A DNA stretch of 64,000 bases from contig OY978528.1 of assembly GCA_963854835.1 (NCBI GenBank), positions 40,904,960 through 40,968,959 of the forward strand. The letters run 5' to 3'. The position numbers and the translations under genes were made by a program. Shown here piece after piece: positions 1 to 12,267 of the stretch. Each line of letters opens with the position of its first letter. The first letter of the stretch is position 1. The stretch is from Megamerina dolium. Taxonomy: Eukaryota; Arthropoda; Insecta; Diptera; Megamerinidae. The notes under the pieces were generated by a model. That model saw only the letters and a list, made by a program, of their open reading frames with translations. It had not been told where the DNA came from and made no database searches.

Positions 1-1680
1 ACTTTCCTCGAAATAGCTGATTTTTTAATTGTGATTTTTTTAAACAAAAATGTTAACTATCTTAAAGATGTGTATCGCATTTTGTAAAAGTTGTTTATAA
101 ATATCATGATATTCTTTTGTATATTTTGATATTTTGATATTTCTTTTGTAACATTAACATTTTTTGTCTGTTATTTTATTAACAGAGTGAAAGGTTTTAC
201 CATTCAATGTTCAATATTTAATTTGATTATTTATTTGAATTTTTTAATTTATATAGCATTTAATTATTCACATTTTGTAGCATTTAAAACACCATCAATT
301 GTACATATTTGTGTGTATATGGTACACTGTTTACCATGTGGTTGTTGCATTAAACGCGTCCACAAACGTAGCGCTGAACAAATGCAAACAGGTAATAAGA
401 TTTTATGTGCAAATAATTTTGGGTGGGTTGCTCTTTTCCCCATTTACTTACATAAGGTTGAAATAAGAATTGTTGTTTTCCATTTCTTTAAATGTTATTG
501 TTGATTTGGTTGCACTGCCGCAGTTCACTTACCATATTTGGTATTTAGTTGGAGTCAACTGTTTTTGCTTTTTTTTGTGTAGAGTACTTTTTTGATAATG
601 TTGCAAGTCGATAAGGCGAGGCATAAGACAATATTGTTGTTTAGATGAGCGATATTACAATTTCTTTAAGAAGCAAATTTCCACAAAACTACTTAACAGT
701 CACAGAAATATGTATTTTCTTCTATATGCTTATGTGAAATATAAAAAGGGACAACTGATTAAAAACTGCTATTCAACGAAAACCAAATATTTTAATGATT
801 TCAAAAATTATTTCCAAAAGAAGCACAAAGATATTCTCGCTTACTTTTTTACAAAAGTATAAATTATAGGGAAATTGTTGTAAATCGGTCGAGTAAAGAC
901 GATTCGGAGAAAATATTGACAAATATAAATGAATTAGGGCTGGTGGGGCAACTAAAGGGTTTTTGTGAGAATATTCGTCGATGTTCAGGTATTTTATATT
1001 CATTTTGTAACGATAATTGAGACAGGGAATAAAATGGTAAGAGGAGGTGTGGACGAATAGAAAGTGATACATTTTACCGTTCTAGGGACGGGTTATTAGT
1101 TGACTTTCAGGTTGACTTTTAGTTATATTTTGAAGCGATCGAAATAAAAAATACTTGAAAAATATTGGAGAGTAAAAATGAACAGAAGTCGACGTTTTAA
1201 TTAATATATATAGCGATATTCTGTAAGCGGTGGGAAGGAATTGTATAAAAACGTAATTACAATTTTCGAGTGCACGAAAGGGGTAAAATATACGACCGAT
1301 CCTTATTCTGTCTTGCTCCCGAACATATTCTTATTCAAAATAAATATAAAACTCATGAAAATAGACATAGTTGATCACGAACGGATAAAAATATGAGCGA
1401 ACTCCATCAAATTTTCATTACCAGCATTTTTTCTAAACATTCTTGTTCCCTACCTCCATTCCTTAAGGGGAACCTGAAATTTGATAGAAACCGCTCTTAG
1501 AGTGATAAAAATTAGGACCGACTTATCAATATTTGCTCCGAAGGGGGAGTATACCCTATCTTAATTTTTAAGATTTTATTGGGTATGGAAAAACTAAAAA
1601 GTTGCGATTCCAAATCTGAAATTTTATTTTGCTTATTTGTGAAAAAGACTTGGAATTAACCCAATTTTATATTTTTTCGT
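1..1680. other. AT-rich intergenic DNA, no gene seen
   Basis: This stretch is strongly AT-rich with only short, low-complexity reading frames that match nothing I recognise. Around 1420-1490 there is one unit of the diverged repeat also found at 3090-3770, recognisable by a CCATTCCTTAAGGGG core. I see no splice-bounded exon, RNA gene or complete mobile element here. Confidence 0.6.
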
Positions 1681-1860
1681 AGCTGCCGTAGCTCAGTAGT
1701 TAGTGAGGTTCAATCTACGACTGAGGCAACATTATAACGAAATTTTTTTTCGAACGGTGCCCACATGTCGGCATGTAATTAGCAATTTTTGCAGCAATAA
1801 TAACTTGCTATGATAAATGATTTTTAAAGAACTCTGTGATAAAGCTCAAAAAACCGTCAC
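1681..1860 (+). mobile_element. tRNA-derived SINE, copy 1 (diverged, 3'-truncated)
   Basis: The copy starts with GCCGTAGCTCAGTAGTTAGT, a pol III A-box-like tRNA head. It runs directly into GGTTCAATCTACGACTGA, the B-box part, so the segment between the two boxes is deleted compared with the copy at 37200. The following body (GGTGCCCACATGTCGGCA, then ACTCTGTGATAAAGCTCA) aligns with the other SINE copies. The 3' third is missing. The clear divergence suggests an old insertion. Confidence 0.75.
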
Positions 1861-3089
1861 TTCTCCAACATATTTATGGGTTAAATTTTATTAAAAATAA
1901 ACTTTTTGTAATTCTTATTTGTTCATATTAATTTTATTTTTCTTATATTTGGTATTGAATGAATAATCTTAGCTTTCATGTCGAACTTCAGTAATGTAGC
2001 TCATGCTGTTAAGGAGATGAAGGCAGTAAGAGTGAAAATATTTGCCATTTTTGAATATACCATAAATATGTAGAAGACTGGGAAGGCCTATCACAAAAGA
2101 ATGAAAACACGCTAAGAAGTTGTAAATTTCATACACATATTGATAGAAATCATTTATGTACTTGAAACATGCACGCGTGCTTGTAAAAATAGCAAAAAGC
2201 ACGAAAAATCAAACAGAACAACCACAAGTGTAAGTGATAACAAGATGCGCAGAAAACGAGACTTGTAAGCATGTATATGCGCATACTTCCTCAAATACCT
2301 ACATATTCTACTACACACTACATTCAATTTATTTTACTTTCTCAGTCTCACACTATTTGTGCTTTCTCACGCCGACTGGTGTGCGTTTGTGTGGGACAAT
2401 ATGCCCGTGTGAAAATCATTTTAAAAATGCGCACCAATTTAATATGCCATTTTCAAATACAAAAAAAAATACATTATAAAAAATTTCATTCATTCACACA
2501 AATCGGTGAGTGTACTCACATTCACTTTTATTCTTGCTTATTCTGAACCATCATTGAATTGATGATAATGATGATTATAGGATGGCTATTATTCTTTTGT
2601 ACGTTTGACCTTGTAAAAATGAAAATAAATTAATCTACAGTAGAGCAGGCTGATAAGTGCAGTGTCGCACATCAATCTCAATTTTCGGAGGATATTAGGG
2701 TTTTTAAAAATAGTTTTAACGTAAAATGGGGTTGCAACTTAAAAATATAAATTTTCAAGTATATGTAGTTTCCTTCCAGAAGTGTTCGCTAAAGCACACT
2801 GCTATATTATTTATTCTATAAATAGGTACAGCGTTGGAGTTGTTATTAAATTAATTTAAACGTGGAAAAAATTTGATATTATTGCTGTAGCTTATGTTTT
2901 CATTATATGCATATGTACTTACCATTAAGGTGGCCGCCAAAGGTATGTATGAATTCCAGACCCTAAATATTCTAAAAATATTCAATATGATATAGAACTA
3001 CGAAATAGAAAGTTGCATTCCGATTGATGAATATTTTAGAACACCCTCACGAGCAGTAAAGCTGTAAAAAAGTGATTTTTCATAACGTG
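1861..3089. other. AT-rich intergenic DNA, no gene seen
   Basis: Short frames only. None shows a recognisable domain or signal. A TG/CA-containing stretch around 2260-2420 is low complexity. I see no complete repeat element. Confidence 0.5.
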
Positions 3090-3770
3090 ACTATGAACCA
3101 CACGTTCTATGACCACACTCCACGGGGCTCGCCTACAAAATTGATGTTTTTATGAAAACCATTCTCTCCATTCCCTGAAGCCTTCTCTATAACGATTCAA
3201 TATATAACCCTCATTAATATTATATTTCGGAAACATACTTACTCCGTATCTCCACTCCTTATGGGGGTTCCGCTATAAAATTGACAATTTCATAAAATTC
3301 GCCTCCAACCCCTATTCATTTTTCCATTACAACATTTTCTCCAAAGTCACTTACCCCGTGTTTCCATTCCTTCAGGGGATTTTCAGACAAAATGAACTTA
3401 AAAATACATGAAAATTGACAAATAAATCCATAGCCATCAAGAATCACATTTAAGGCGGTATAAAGTAATTCAATTAATTTCACTTCGAGAATCTTTTTGC
3501 CATTCAAAATGAACGAAAAGCGCTGAAACAGAAAATTTGCAAATAATCCCATAACTGGAGATTCCTCCTCTAGGAGAATGAAATATAAATCTGACTACCA
3601 ATTCTATCCTTAATATTTTCTTTCCTCAATATTTTTTCCATGCCTCTAGGGGACTCTCATACAAAACGAATGTAAAACGCATAACAATCGAGAAATATCC
3701 GTAGATCCCCATAGCTAATAATTTTTTCAACATTTTCCCTTAACATATCTACCATTCATCTGTACTTCTT
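3090..3770 (+). repeat. Diverged tandem-like repeat, units of roughly 110 bp
   Basis: Several units share the pattern CTTAC(T/C)CCGT followed by TCCA(T/C)TCCTT and a GGGG run, then a poly-AT stretch with ACAAAAT and ATGAAAA. Clear units have cores near 3170, 3250, 3365 and 3645; the best two are about 112 bp apart. One related unit lies at 1420-1490 in the same orientation. A reverse-complement set lies at 20730-21260. The units are too diverged to be a young satellite. The family is not one I can name. Confidence 0.55.
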
Positions 3771-4924
3771 CGGAGAATCCATTAAAAAGTTTCGCTTTTT
3801 AAATCAAATTGGCTTCCATTGCTTCCATAGTGTTTATACGGGGAAAGGGGCATATATATTCATACCATATACCGATATACGCGTTAAATTTTGTAAAAAT
3901 GTATTCGACATTCAGCGAATCAACATACTCGTGGCATGAGCGAACAATGCTTTAATATTATAAAATTTTATAATACATACAAATACTCGTATAGATAACC
4001 AACATTATTGAGGCACTTGCATTTACAAGTCGTGTCGTGATCCTCATTAACGACCAAAACCACTACGTCAAATGAATGAAGATGAAAACATTGAAACTCA
4101 ATGGGTGATGATGGTTATGATGATACGAGAGTATGTATGCTATGTAGGTATGTAGTTAACAAATTACCCTCACAATAAACATTGATATAACGTAGAATAT
4201 GTACGACATACAACAACAATACATACAATATACGAGGAAATATGCTTAAATGTTTGGCGTGCACCCTCATTTATATCAAAAAAATAAAAACCAAAACAAT
4301 TTTCACATCAAACGGCTGTTAAAGTTCTCGTGTGATTTTTGACTTTTCGGCGTGTGACGCTTTCAATATTATTTTTCGCATTTCATTTCTATGTCTTCTT
4401 CTTTACGCTCATATTTTTCACAGAACATTTTCACACAAATAAATAATTCCGATGAGAATTTCAGTTTGTGATGGTGAGAATGCGCTATGGTCAATTCTTT
4501 TGAGGTATTTTCCTTCTTTTTATTTTTGTTTGTATACAACAACAGCATTAACAACAAAAACAACAAATTCAACAATTCAACTATTATAAAATCATTAAAC
4601 AGCTCGTTATCACCTTATGAGTACTATCTGGTGATAATGATGATGGCGTTGATTATTAGATTATTTAATCGACATCATCATTACGCTTGTGTTAATTCGG
4701 TTATTAAATTCATATTAATACCATGATTATCGTGTGTGGTACGCCATAGTGCAGTGCCATTTAGCCTCCTTTACCTCAGGTATCCACATTAAATTCCGGC
4801 TCGTCCAGCTAAATAGACTTTTATTAGAAAGGGAAAAGTTGGGTCCAGCTCTGGGCTAGCAACTAAAATTATAATCGTTCAGAAAATATTTTTGATATCG
4901 GTAACTCGTACCTCGCCTATTTGT
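3771..4924. other. AT-rich intergenic DNA, no gene seen
   Basis: The stretch contains ATG-rich and CAA-rich low-complexity DNA around 4100-4720. No domain, RNA gene or transposon end was recognised. Confidence 0.5.
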
Positions 4925-5416
4925 CGATTATATTGTCGCTTTCGACAGTACGGTAAGGGATGGTATCCACACAATAATTTCTGAATTCAGAAGGACACTG
5001 CTCAATTTCAGTCATGCAGCCAAAATTGGAAGGGGTCTTGCCTCCCATTCAACACAGAATGAGCTGTCAGACAAGGCGATTCCTTATCGTGTGACTTGTT
5101 CAATCATATTACAAAGAAAAAAATAGAAGCTGCCGATTTTTCGAAACAATGTCATGCTGTAGTGAGTGGTGAATAATTGAATCTATCTTCGAATCAGCGT
5201 TAACCACCAATAATTACAATAGCCTGGAGATATAGATCTTTATGCTGGTGGCGAGTACATGCCCTTGTTAACACGGCTGAACCAGCTGATTTCAAGAGCG
5301 CACTCGAACCAAGATGATCTTATATTTGGAACCCGCTGCAGGACGCAAACGAAAAGGAAGATTCGACATCCGGTGGAAGGAGTGAGTTCTGGAAAACCTA
5401 ACGGCGGTTTGAATAT
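4925..5416 (+). mobile_element. Ancient RTE-clade LINE relic (3' half)
   Basis: The sequence aligns with the reverse transcriptase part of the RTE element at 44000-46473. It shares the block CGCTTTCGACAGTACGGTAA, then GACAAGGCGATTCCTTATCG (RT region with RQGDS), then near 5320 a block for the C-terminal GGRR.RGRP.LRWKDQV region. No frame stays open and there are several deletions. It is the most decayed of five RTE copies in the window and no tail or target duplication is left. Confidence 0.75.
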
Positions 5417-7745
5417 CTACATAGAATCTAACTAACTTTTCAAAAGTATATATAAAGCTAGCGGGTTGAAACTTTGTACATAAAAATTATTTTATAAACG
5501 ATAACCCCCGAGAATATGTCTGTATGCTTGAATATGCTTTTTAGACCACTATAGACAACTTCTAAAAATAAATTCTTTCCTTTCGCCGTATTTCACTTTT
5601 ATCGTGACATTGTCAAAATAAACCAACTTCTTCCATCGTTGTAACTTACTACGTTTGCCTACGTATACTCACATAAAATATAATCCTCGATTCCTCGATC
5701 ATTATTAAAGTGGCTTATCTGTTATTTGTTTCTGTTTTGTGCTTCAACATGTTGCCACACATATTTATACAGTTGTAAATTAAACTTAAATTTGCAACCC
5801 TCATCAAAATATATATTCATGTTGCACCTGAGTTTATTTGATACTAATAGTCGTTTGTATATTGCGTATATGAGTTTTAGTACACATGCCCACTTTATGC
5901 AGTCGGTTCTCATGGCATTAAAATAATTTTATTGTATATTGCAGCTACACATATTAAGGGTGATCTTTTAGCTGCCACCACCATCATATTATATTTAATA
6001 TTTTCTCATCCTAAGCGTATTATGATCGGCAGCCACGTGTATTATATTTTAGTTACACATCTCCTACTCTACATATGCACTCGTATGTATTCTTTGCCAC
6101 GTGCTATATTGAACACATCTAGAGCTAAAATGTAATTGTATTGTTTGTGAAATATTTGACTGAATTGAAATTTTGACTTGAGTAGCTACACTGTGATATG
6201 CTCATAAAAAAATTTCTCATCGGAATATCGACAGCTGCATTGTTGTTATCAATATGGAGAGTTGATATTGTTATTACTGTTGTGGATTTATTTAATAATC
6301 TCATTTTTTTTATTTTATTATATGATATTTTGTAAATAGCAAAAGATATGTGAATTATGCCTTATTGTATCTTTAATGTCTACAAATACACCCATGAACA
6401 TAACCCATTACATATGCGCTTCATTAATTTCATGTCAATGTTATGATTATTGATCAATTTGGCAATATTTTGAAAAGTTAAACGCTTCAAGAATAATCTG
6501 ATATGGGATAACAAACTCCAACTCCCAGATGAACATATCGATGTATGCGACCTGAACTAAATCATGGAAAAGCTGAAATTCGTTTAAAATTTAGTAGGGA
6601 AGGCCTTCCATTGTAAAATACTTTCATTGGACGCCCATCCCATACTATGCAATTATTTGTAATTTTCTTAAATCGTTCACCTGCATTTTGTCATTACTAC
6701 ATATTTTAAAATCACATTAATTTACTTCTCACAAATAGAAATATAAAATCGTTGAGTTAATTTTGAAGAAACAAAAGCAAATAGTAACAAAAAAGCAGCT
6801 TTTGTTAAAAGAAAACAGTAAAATCAGAAAAGAAAAAGAAAAACATTAAAAATCTTATTCCAACTACAGTAAATTACAACAATCAATTAACACCCTCATT
6901 AAGATGGTTGTTAATTTGTTCTTCTTCTTCTTCTTCTTCTTCAGTTGGCAAACTTTTAAGTGGATCATCTCATTTAATATTTCACATAAATATGAGATTT
7001 AACTATTTTCATTTTTTTGAACGCTGTAAAATTTCGGTATATCCTCTTGTGTATTTGCACTAAAAATATGCAGGCGTTAATTAAATCAATGTTTTAACAC
7101 GATCAGCGTTTCAGCTAATGAAAGGAAGCAGCTGCAAAAATCAATAAATGCACATACAGAAGTAAGTTGAAAACCGATTTCATATACTACATACTTGAAT
7201 ATAATCTTAAAAATATTCATAAAATACGAAATTTCAATCTTTCGTTTTGCCAAAGGAAAAAAGAAATAAAAATATCAATAAAAATTTTGCACAAAAACAA
7301 AAAAAAAAATCATCATCATAAAAGCCAAATGAATAAATGGTTAACATATTGACTGTTTCGATGTGTTTGACTAACTGACAGTTTTAAATGTTCATTTAGT
7401 TTGTTTCTTGTTTTTGGTTATTGTCTGAAAAATCACATAATCACTTGAAACAACAAAATACGATGAACGGGACAACGACAATCGTTAACAGCAAATAAGT
7501 AGCAGCTGCTGTTTGTGATTTGATTCATGATCATTACTGTTATTTTTCCCATTGTTGTTGGCTTTTGTTGGAGCACCCACTTGTTTGTCTGCCTGTTGCA
7601 TTGGCTTATTAGCGAATTTCGCGCAAATGTTGTTGACTCTGTTGGGGATATTGTGCTGTTTTTTTTATGATAAGATCTCTTCAAAAATATAACACTCAAA
7701 TATGTATAATTGGTACTTTATTGTTGCATATTGTAGCCTCTATTT
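5417..7745. other. AT-rich intergenic DNA with a (TTC)n microsatellite
   Basis: Only short frames without recognisable domains occur here. A pure trinucleotide run, TTC repeated eight times, lies at 6919-6942. Several homopolymer A runs (6770-6850, 7290-7310) are present. I see no transposon ends or genes. Confidence 0.5.
6919..6942 (+). repeat. (TTC)8 microsatellite
   Basis: An uninterrupted CTT/TTC trinucleotide run is visible directly in the sequence. Confidence 0.9.
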
Positions 7746-7753
7746 ATATGTAA

Positions 7754-7785
7754 GTTTCGCGAAAGTCACCAATAAGAGTGGACGT
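7754..7785 (+). promoter_or_regulatory. Putative internal Jockey-type promoter with DPE-like GGACGT
   Basis: The sequence AGTCACCAATAAGAGTGGACGT is shared between the 5' ends of A1 and A2 (A2: 34357-34378, minus strand). With the element starting at 7754, as set by the target duplication, GGACGT falls at about +27 to +32. Jockey-type elements of flies are known to use TATA-less internal promoters with a downstream promoter element near +28 to +32. The role is inferred from position and motif only. Confidence 0.5.
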
Positions 7786-7858
7786 CTTTCTTTTGATTTT
7801 TAGAAAAAAAAAAAACAAATAAAATAATAATATAATTTGCAAACATTTTGTTTATAAT

Positions 7859-9145
7859 ATGAGTGTTCAGCGCTCTCTTCTCCGGCAACGGCAATCGCCT
7901 GTTAATGTGTGTGTAAACAATAATTTGCAATCACCCGCGCAAACCCCCCCGATAAGTGCATTATCAAATAAAACAGTTGATACACACTGCACAAGTGAAA
8001 GTAACAGTCCGCAAAATTCAAAACAAATGAATTCAACAAAAATTCAAAAACAGAACACTGTCCCTATTAGTTCGGAAGATACGCTCTGCTTTCAGGTGAT
8101 GAAAGTGACGAAAATATTATCTCCAAGAAAAATTTCAAACCCCCACCCATTTTCTTGAGAGAACGCAACTCAGATAAGTTGATTTCTAGAATTACAAGTC
8201 TTATAGGACCAAAGAATTTCCATGTTGTTCCTATTCGCAAAGGCCAAATTGAGGAAACAAAAGTGCAAATCTACAGCGAAACTCATTATCGCAAAGTAAT
8301 AGCGGAATTTGATGATGTAAAAAAGAATTACTACACATATCAGCTAAAAAGTAGTAAGGGCTTAATCGTTGTACTCAAAGGCGTCGAACCCAACGTTGAT
8401 ATTAACGAAATCAAACTTGCCCTCCAGGAAGAAGGGTTTCAAGCCAAAACAGTATTCAACATTCTCAACAAGAGCAATATACCTCAACCGTTATATCGTA
8501 TTGAGCTTCAGCCTGAAACAAAACCCCTAAAAAAAGGTGAAGTACACCCCATATATAAAATTCACAATCGAAGAACCCCATAAGAGAACTGGACCTCCTC
8601 AGTGCAGCAACTGCCAAGAATATGGACATACTAAGACATATTGTACCCTGCCAGCTGTTTGTGTGATTTGTGGAGATCTCCATAAATCAAACATATGCCC
8701 AAAATCTAAAGGCGATGCTAGCATGAAAAAATGCAGCAATTGTGGAGGTAATCACACCGCAAATTATAGAGGTTGCCTAGTATATACAACCCTAAAGCTA
8801 AATTTCTCCGCTAGCAATCAACCTCTAAAACCAGTTGAGCAAACTCAGATAGCCAACTCAAGTAAGAGACAAAATATTGATGCAACACAATTCTTCTCTG
8901 CAATCCCAAACAAGAATCAAACCAATTCATACGCTAGCGTGTTAAAACAAAACCCACACCAACAAAGCAATGTAAATAATGAGCAGAAACACTCACTGCC
9001 CACCCAACAGCCAAGTACCCTTGAACATTTGCTTCAAACATTGATTCAGAATATGAACCAATTCATGAACTCAATGCAAACAATGATGCAAGAAATGATG
9101 AAAAATCAATCGATGTTACTCCAAACATTGCTATCCAGACCATGA
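7859..9145 (+). pseudogene. Jockey A1 ORF1 (gag-like, CCHC knuckles), frameshifted
   Basis: ORF1 of Jockey elements encodes an RNA-binding nucleocapsid-like protein that accompanies the element RNA. The ATG at 7859 is followed by a variable N-terminal region, a PRE_C2HC-like central region (SKGLIVVLKGVEPN near 8355) and three knuckles: CSNCQEYGHTKTYC, CVICGDLHKSNIC and CSNCGGNHTANYRGC. A Gln/Met-rich tail ends in TGA at 9145. Two frameshifts break it, one near 8084 and one between 8537 and 8583. The stop overlaps the ORF2 start as ATGA (9142-9145), a layout typical of termination-reinitiation in this clade. The antisense copy A2 lacks the first knuckle. Confidence 0.88.
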
Positions 9146-11355
9146 GTTGTCTCAAGATATGCCACTGGAACGCCAACGGCTTAAGCCAGCACCGTTTGGA
9201 GCTAATTCAATTTCTTGAATCCAGCCAAATCGACATAATGATGATATCTGAGACCCATTTCACTGACAAAAATTGCTACCAAATACCATATTACAAACTG
9301 TACACCACAAATCATCCGCATGGTAAGGCACGCGGAGGAACTGCCATATTGATAAAAAGCAGAATAAAACATCATGTTCTTGAAGATTTTAGTAGCGTCT
9401 ACTTGCAAGCAACATCTATATGTCTGGAAGAATACTCTCTAAGCTAGTAATATCTGCGATATACTGTCCCCCAAGATACAGTATTACCGAACAGCAATAT
9501 AAAGAATTTTTCTCAACTCTTGGTAGCAAATTCTTGGTTGCTAGCGATTTCAACGCCAAACACATTCACTGGGGCTCCCGATTAATAACTACAAAAGGCA
9601 AAAGACTATGTTCAATCATCACTAACCACGGCTACGATGTTATTTCAAATGGTCAACCGACATATTGGCCGACGGACAAGAGGAAAATACCCGATCTCAT
9701 AGACTTTGGAGTCGCCAAAGGTTTGCAGATGGAAAATATCTCCACAGAGTGTAATTATGATCTATCATCTGACCACTCACCCACGGTAATATCTATAAAA
9801 TCACCAAGCCCCCAAAGCAATTGCGTTAGAAAGAAAATAGACTGGTTAAAATTCAAGAAATATATAAATTCCCATCTTCCTCTGAGTACTGTATTAAGAA
9901 ATGGACACGATGTAGACTCAGGACTCAAAAAAATTCAACCAGCTGCTCTCATTAGCTCTCAGCTCAGCCACCTGCACAAAGGTATGCAAGCAATCAAACT
10001 ATAGCCCATACACACCAGCCGATATTGAATTGCTAGTAAGACAGAAAAGAAGACTCCGAAGACAATGGCAAGAATTCAGATCACCGAATCTGAAAACACA
10101 GCTACAGCACTGCACTCGAAAGTTAAAGCAAGCTTTAAAAAATAAAAACAACAAAGAGTTAGAAGAGCACATAGCGAAATTAACACCTGGTGAAGCGTCA
10201 GACTACTCTTTGTGGAAATCAGCAAAAAAATCAAATCGGAAAAAATCAAAGGAAATATTCAAAGCAATTTATAAAGATTTAAACCCAAAAAAATCACCTG
10301 GTCCAGATAAAATTACCGGTAAAATGATAAAAGAGCTACCTCCGGCTTCAGTAATTCATCTGATGCACATTTTCAATGCTATCCTTCGTATTAAACGCTA
10401 TCCCAAATGCTGGAAAACTTCAAAAATTATTATGATAGCAAAACCAGGAAAAGACCCTACAAAAGTTGCATCGTACAGACCTATCAGCCTCCTGCCTCTA
10501 CTTTCTAAAGTATTCGAAAAGCTACTTGTCATGAATATAACTCCATTTATTAATCTCAACCAACTGATTCCTCAACATCAGTTTGGATTTAGAAAACAGC
10601 ACGGCACAATAGAACAAGTCCACCGCATTGTAACTCTGATAAGGAACACTTTTGAAGAAAAAAAGTATTGCTCAGCTGTCTTTCTTGATATCACTCAAGC
10701 TTTCGATAAAGTATGGCACGATGGCCTTATTTACAAACACAAACTATTACTGCCTGCAAATGTCTCCTCATTGCTTAGTAGCTACCTCACGAAAAGACAA
10801 TTTCTCGTACATCACAAGGATTACACAACAAATCCATTGGATATTCACGCTGGCGTTCCTCAAGGAAGCGTTTTGGGTCCCTTACTGTATCTCTTATACA
10901 CTTCAGATATGCCCAACAATAACTATACATTCATATCGACCTTTGCTGATGATACGGCAATATTGTGCTCTCGCTCTAACCCCATAGAAGCTACTAAACT
11001 CCTGCAGACTCATGTCGATTCTCTCGAAATCTGGCTAGCAAAATGGCGTATAAACCTGAAACCAATCTGGACTTATGGTATTCAGTTTTGGGGCACCACA
11101 TCTCCTTCTAATATCGAAAAATTGCAGCGAATACAATCCAAGTGTCTGCGAATTATTGTAAACGCGCCTTGGTATATGAGGAACGTTAGCATCCATCAAG
11201 ATTTAAATGTATCCACAATTTCTGAGGAAGTTGCAATGTCCTGCAGAAGCTACATTCAAAAATTACACAATCATCCGAATCCCCTTGCTAGGCAATTGTT
11301 GCTGAGCAAGGGGCATCGTCGATTAAAAAGAAAAGACACACTGAATATGCTGTGA
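9142..11355 (+). pseudogene. Jockey A1 ORF2 (APE endonuclease + reverse transcriptase), broken
   Basis: The frame begins at the ATG overlapping the ORF1 stop. The N-terminal AP-like endonuclease shows CHWNANGL, SETHF, GGTAILIK, AIYCPP, DFNAKHIHWGSR, PDLIDF and SSDHSP. The usual Gly before Asp in GDFNAKH is Ser here. The RT domain shows KSPGPDKITGKM, YRPISLLPLLSKVFEK, QHQFGFRKQHGTIEQ, FLDITQAFDKVWH, GVPQGSVLGPLLYLLY and the catalytic FADD. Frameshifts lie near 9420-9447 and between 9870 and 10030. Compared with A2, roughly 300 bp is deleted right after LAKWRI (near 11056), where CCTGAA microhomology occurs, and the linker before KSPGPDK is shortened. Such proteins nick DNA and copy the element RNA at the nick; this one cannot be made intact. 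Confidence 0.9.
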
Positions 11356-11473
11356 AATTGCTATACCCCGCGACTCACCAAATTGTGATGGAACGTAGGG
11401 GATATCACATAGTTTTATTTAGTTTGTAAGATTTGAATACTTATTGTTAGTTTCTTGTATTTAAGAAAGATTC

Positions 11474-11514
11474 AATAAAAAAAAAATAAGCTAACAAAAA
11501 AAAAAAAAAAAAAA
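11474..11514 (+). terminator. Jockey A1 polyadenylation signal and A-tail
   Basis: AATAAA at 11474-11479 lies within the block AAGATTCAATAAA that is conserved at the 3' ends of A1, A2, B and C. It is followed by two A-runs separated by TAAGCTAAC, ending at the target duplication. Confidence 0.8.
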
Positions 11515-11567
11515 ATATGTAACACATTGGTCTTTTTTTCGGATCTATAACTAATTTATAATCCTCT

Positions 11568-11777
11568 TAAAAAATAAATAAATATGTGGCACTTAAAGCC
11601 CCGAAAGGCTCATTGACCGAGCTTCTCTTCCATTACTGTTGTACGTGTTAAATTTTGGACAGTATTAGAAGGGACCTACTTATTTTAGCCGGTTCCGAAC
11701 GGCAGAACCCTTGTGGCATAACTTTTTCTGAGCTTTGTCACAGAGTTCTTTTAGATGCTTTTTCATGGCAAGTTGCG
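11568..11777 (-). mobile_element. tRNA-derived SINE, copy 2 (5'-truncated)
   Basis: Read on the minus strand it ends GGGGCTTTAAGTGCCACATA followed by an (ATTT)n tail. The body block GACAAAGCTCAGAAAAAG is also shared with the other copies. It breaks off before the tRNA-like head. Copies ending this way at 34610 and 38528 define the full family. Confidence 0.85.
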
Positions 11778-12015
11778 GATTTGGATATAACTACAAATCA
11801 ATTTTAATACGGATGAGCTGCTTGCCAAACTAACCTTTGGAAAAAACTAGTATAATTGCTGACCATGGCGTTCATAGCTTCAGATTATAGTACCAAAGCA
11901 AGAAGGTATGGGCTCAGAGCACTTTTTATCATTATATTACAGGTCTCACTAATTATGTCATTACTAAATTATGTTTTTTGGCGATTTGCATACCATAATA
12001 ATATTAGAAGTAGTG

Positions 12016-12267
12016 GATAACCACCATGTCGAGCGAATGGAAGAACACGCTCCAGCTAAGAAGGTGTTATATTCGGAACCCGCTGGAGGACGACGCAAAA
12101 GAGGAAGACCAAACCTCCGGTGGAAAGACCAAGTACTGGAGAACCTGACGGCGCTTGGAATTTCTAACTGGCGCCAGCTAGCGAAGAACAGAGATGGCTG
12201 GCGAAGCATGTTATTTTCGGCCTAAATCGATATTCGGTTGTTATGGCCACATAAGTAAGTAAGTAAG
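12016..12267 (+). mobile_element. RTE-clade LINE, short 5'-truncated copy
   Basis: This is the last ~240 bp of the RTE family. The frame from about 12026 reads VERMEEHAPAKKVLYSEPAG and continues to the usual C-terminal end GWRSMLFSA at 12225. Next comes the conserved 3' end CGATATTCGGTTGTTATGGC and a tail of four AAGT units (12252-12267). The extreme truncation is typical of target-primed reverse transcription. A short AGTGGA on both sides might be part of a target duplication, but this is weak. Confidence 0.88.

Larger units (their letters stand above)
7754..11514 (+). mobile_element. Jockey-clade non-LTR retrotransposon, copy A1
   Basis: This is a near full-length Jockey-type LINE. In order it has a short 5' UTR, an ORF1 (gag-like with CCHC knuckles), an ORF2 (APE endonuclease plus reverse transcriptase), a 3' UTR with AATAAA and an A-rich tail. 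It is flanked by an exact 8-bp direct repeat, ATATGTAA, at 7746-7753 and 11515-11522, which fixes both ends. Comparison with the antisense copy at 29126-34388 shows two internal deletions in A1, one between endonuclease and RT and one just after the FADD motif near 11056. Both ORFs also carry frameshifts, so the copy is inactive. It has no RNase H domain, as expected for Jockey. Confidence 0.92.
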
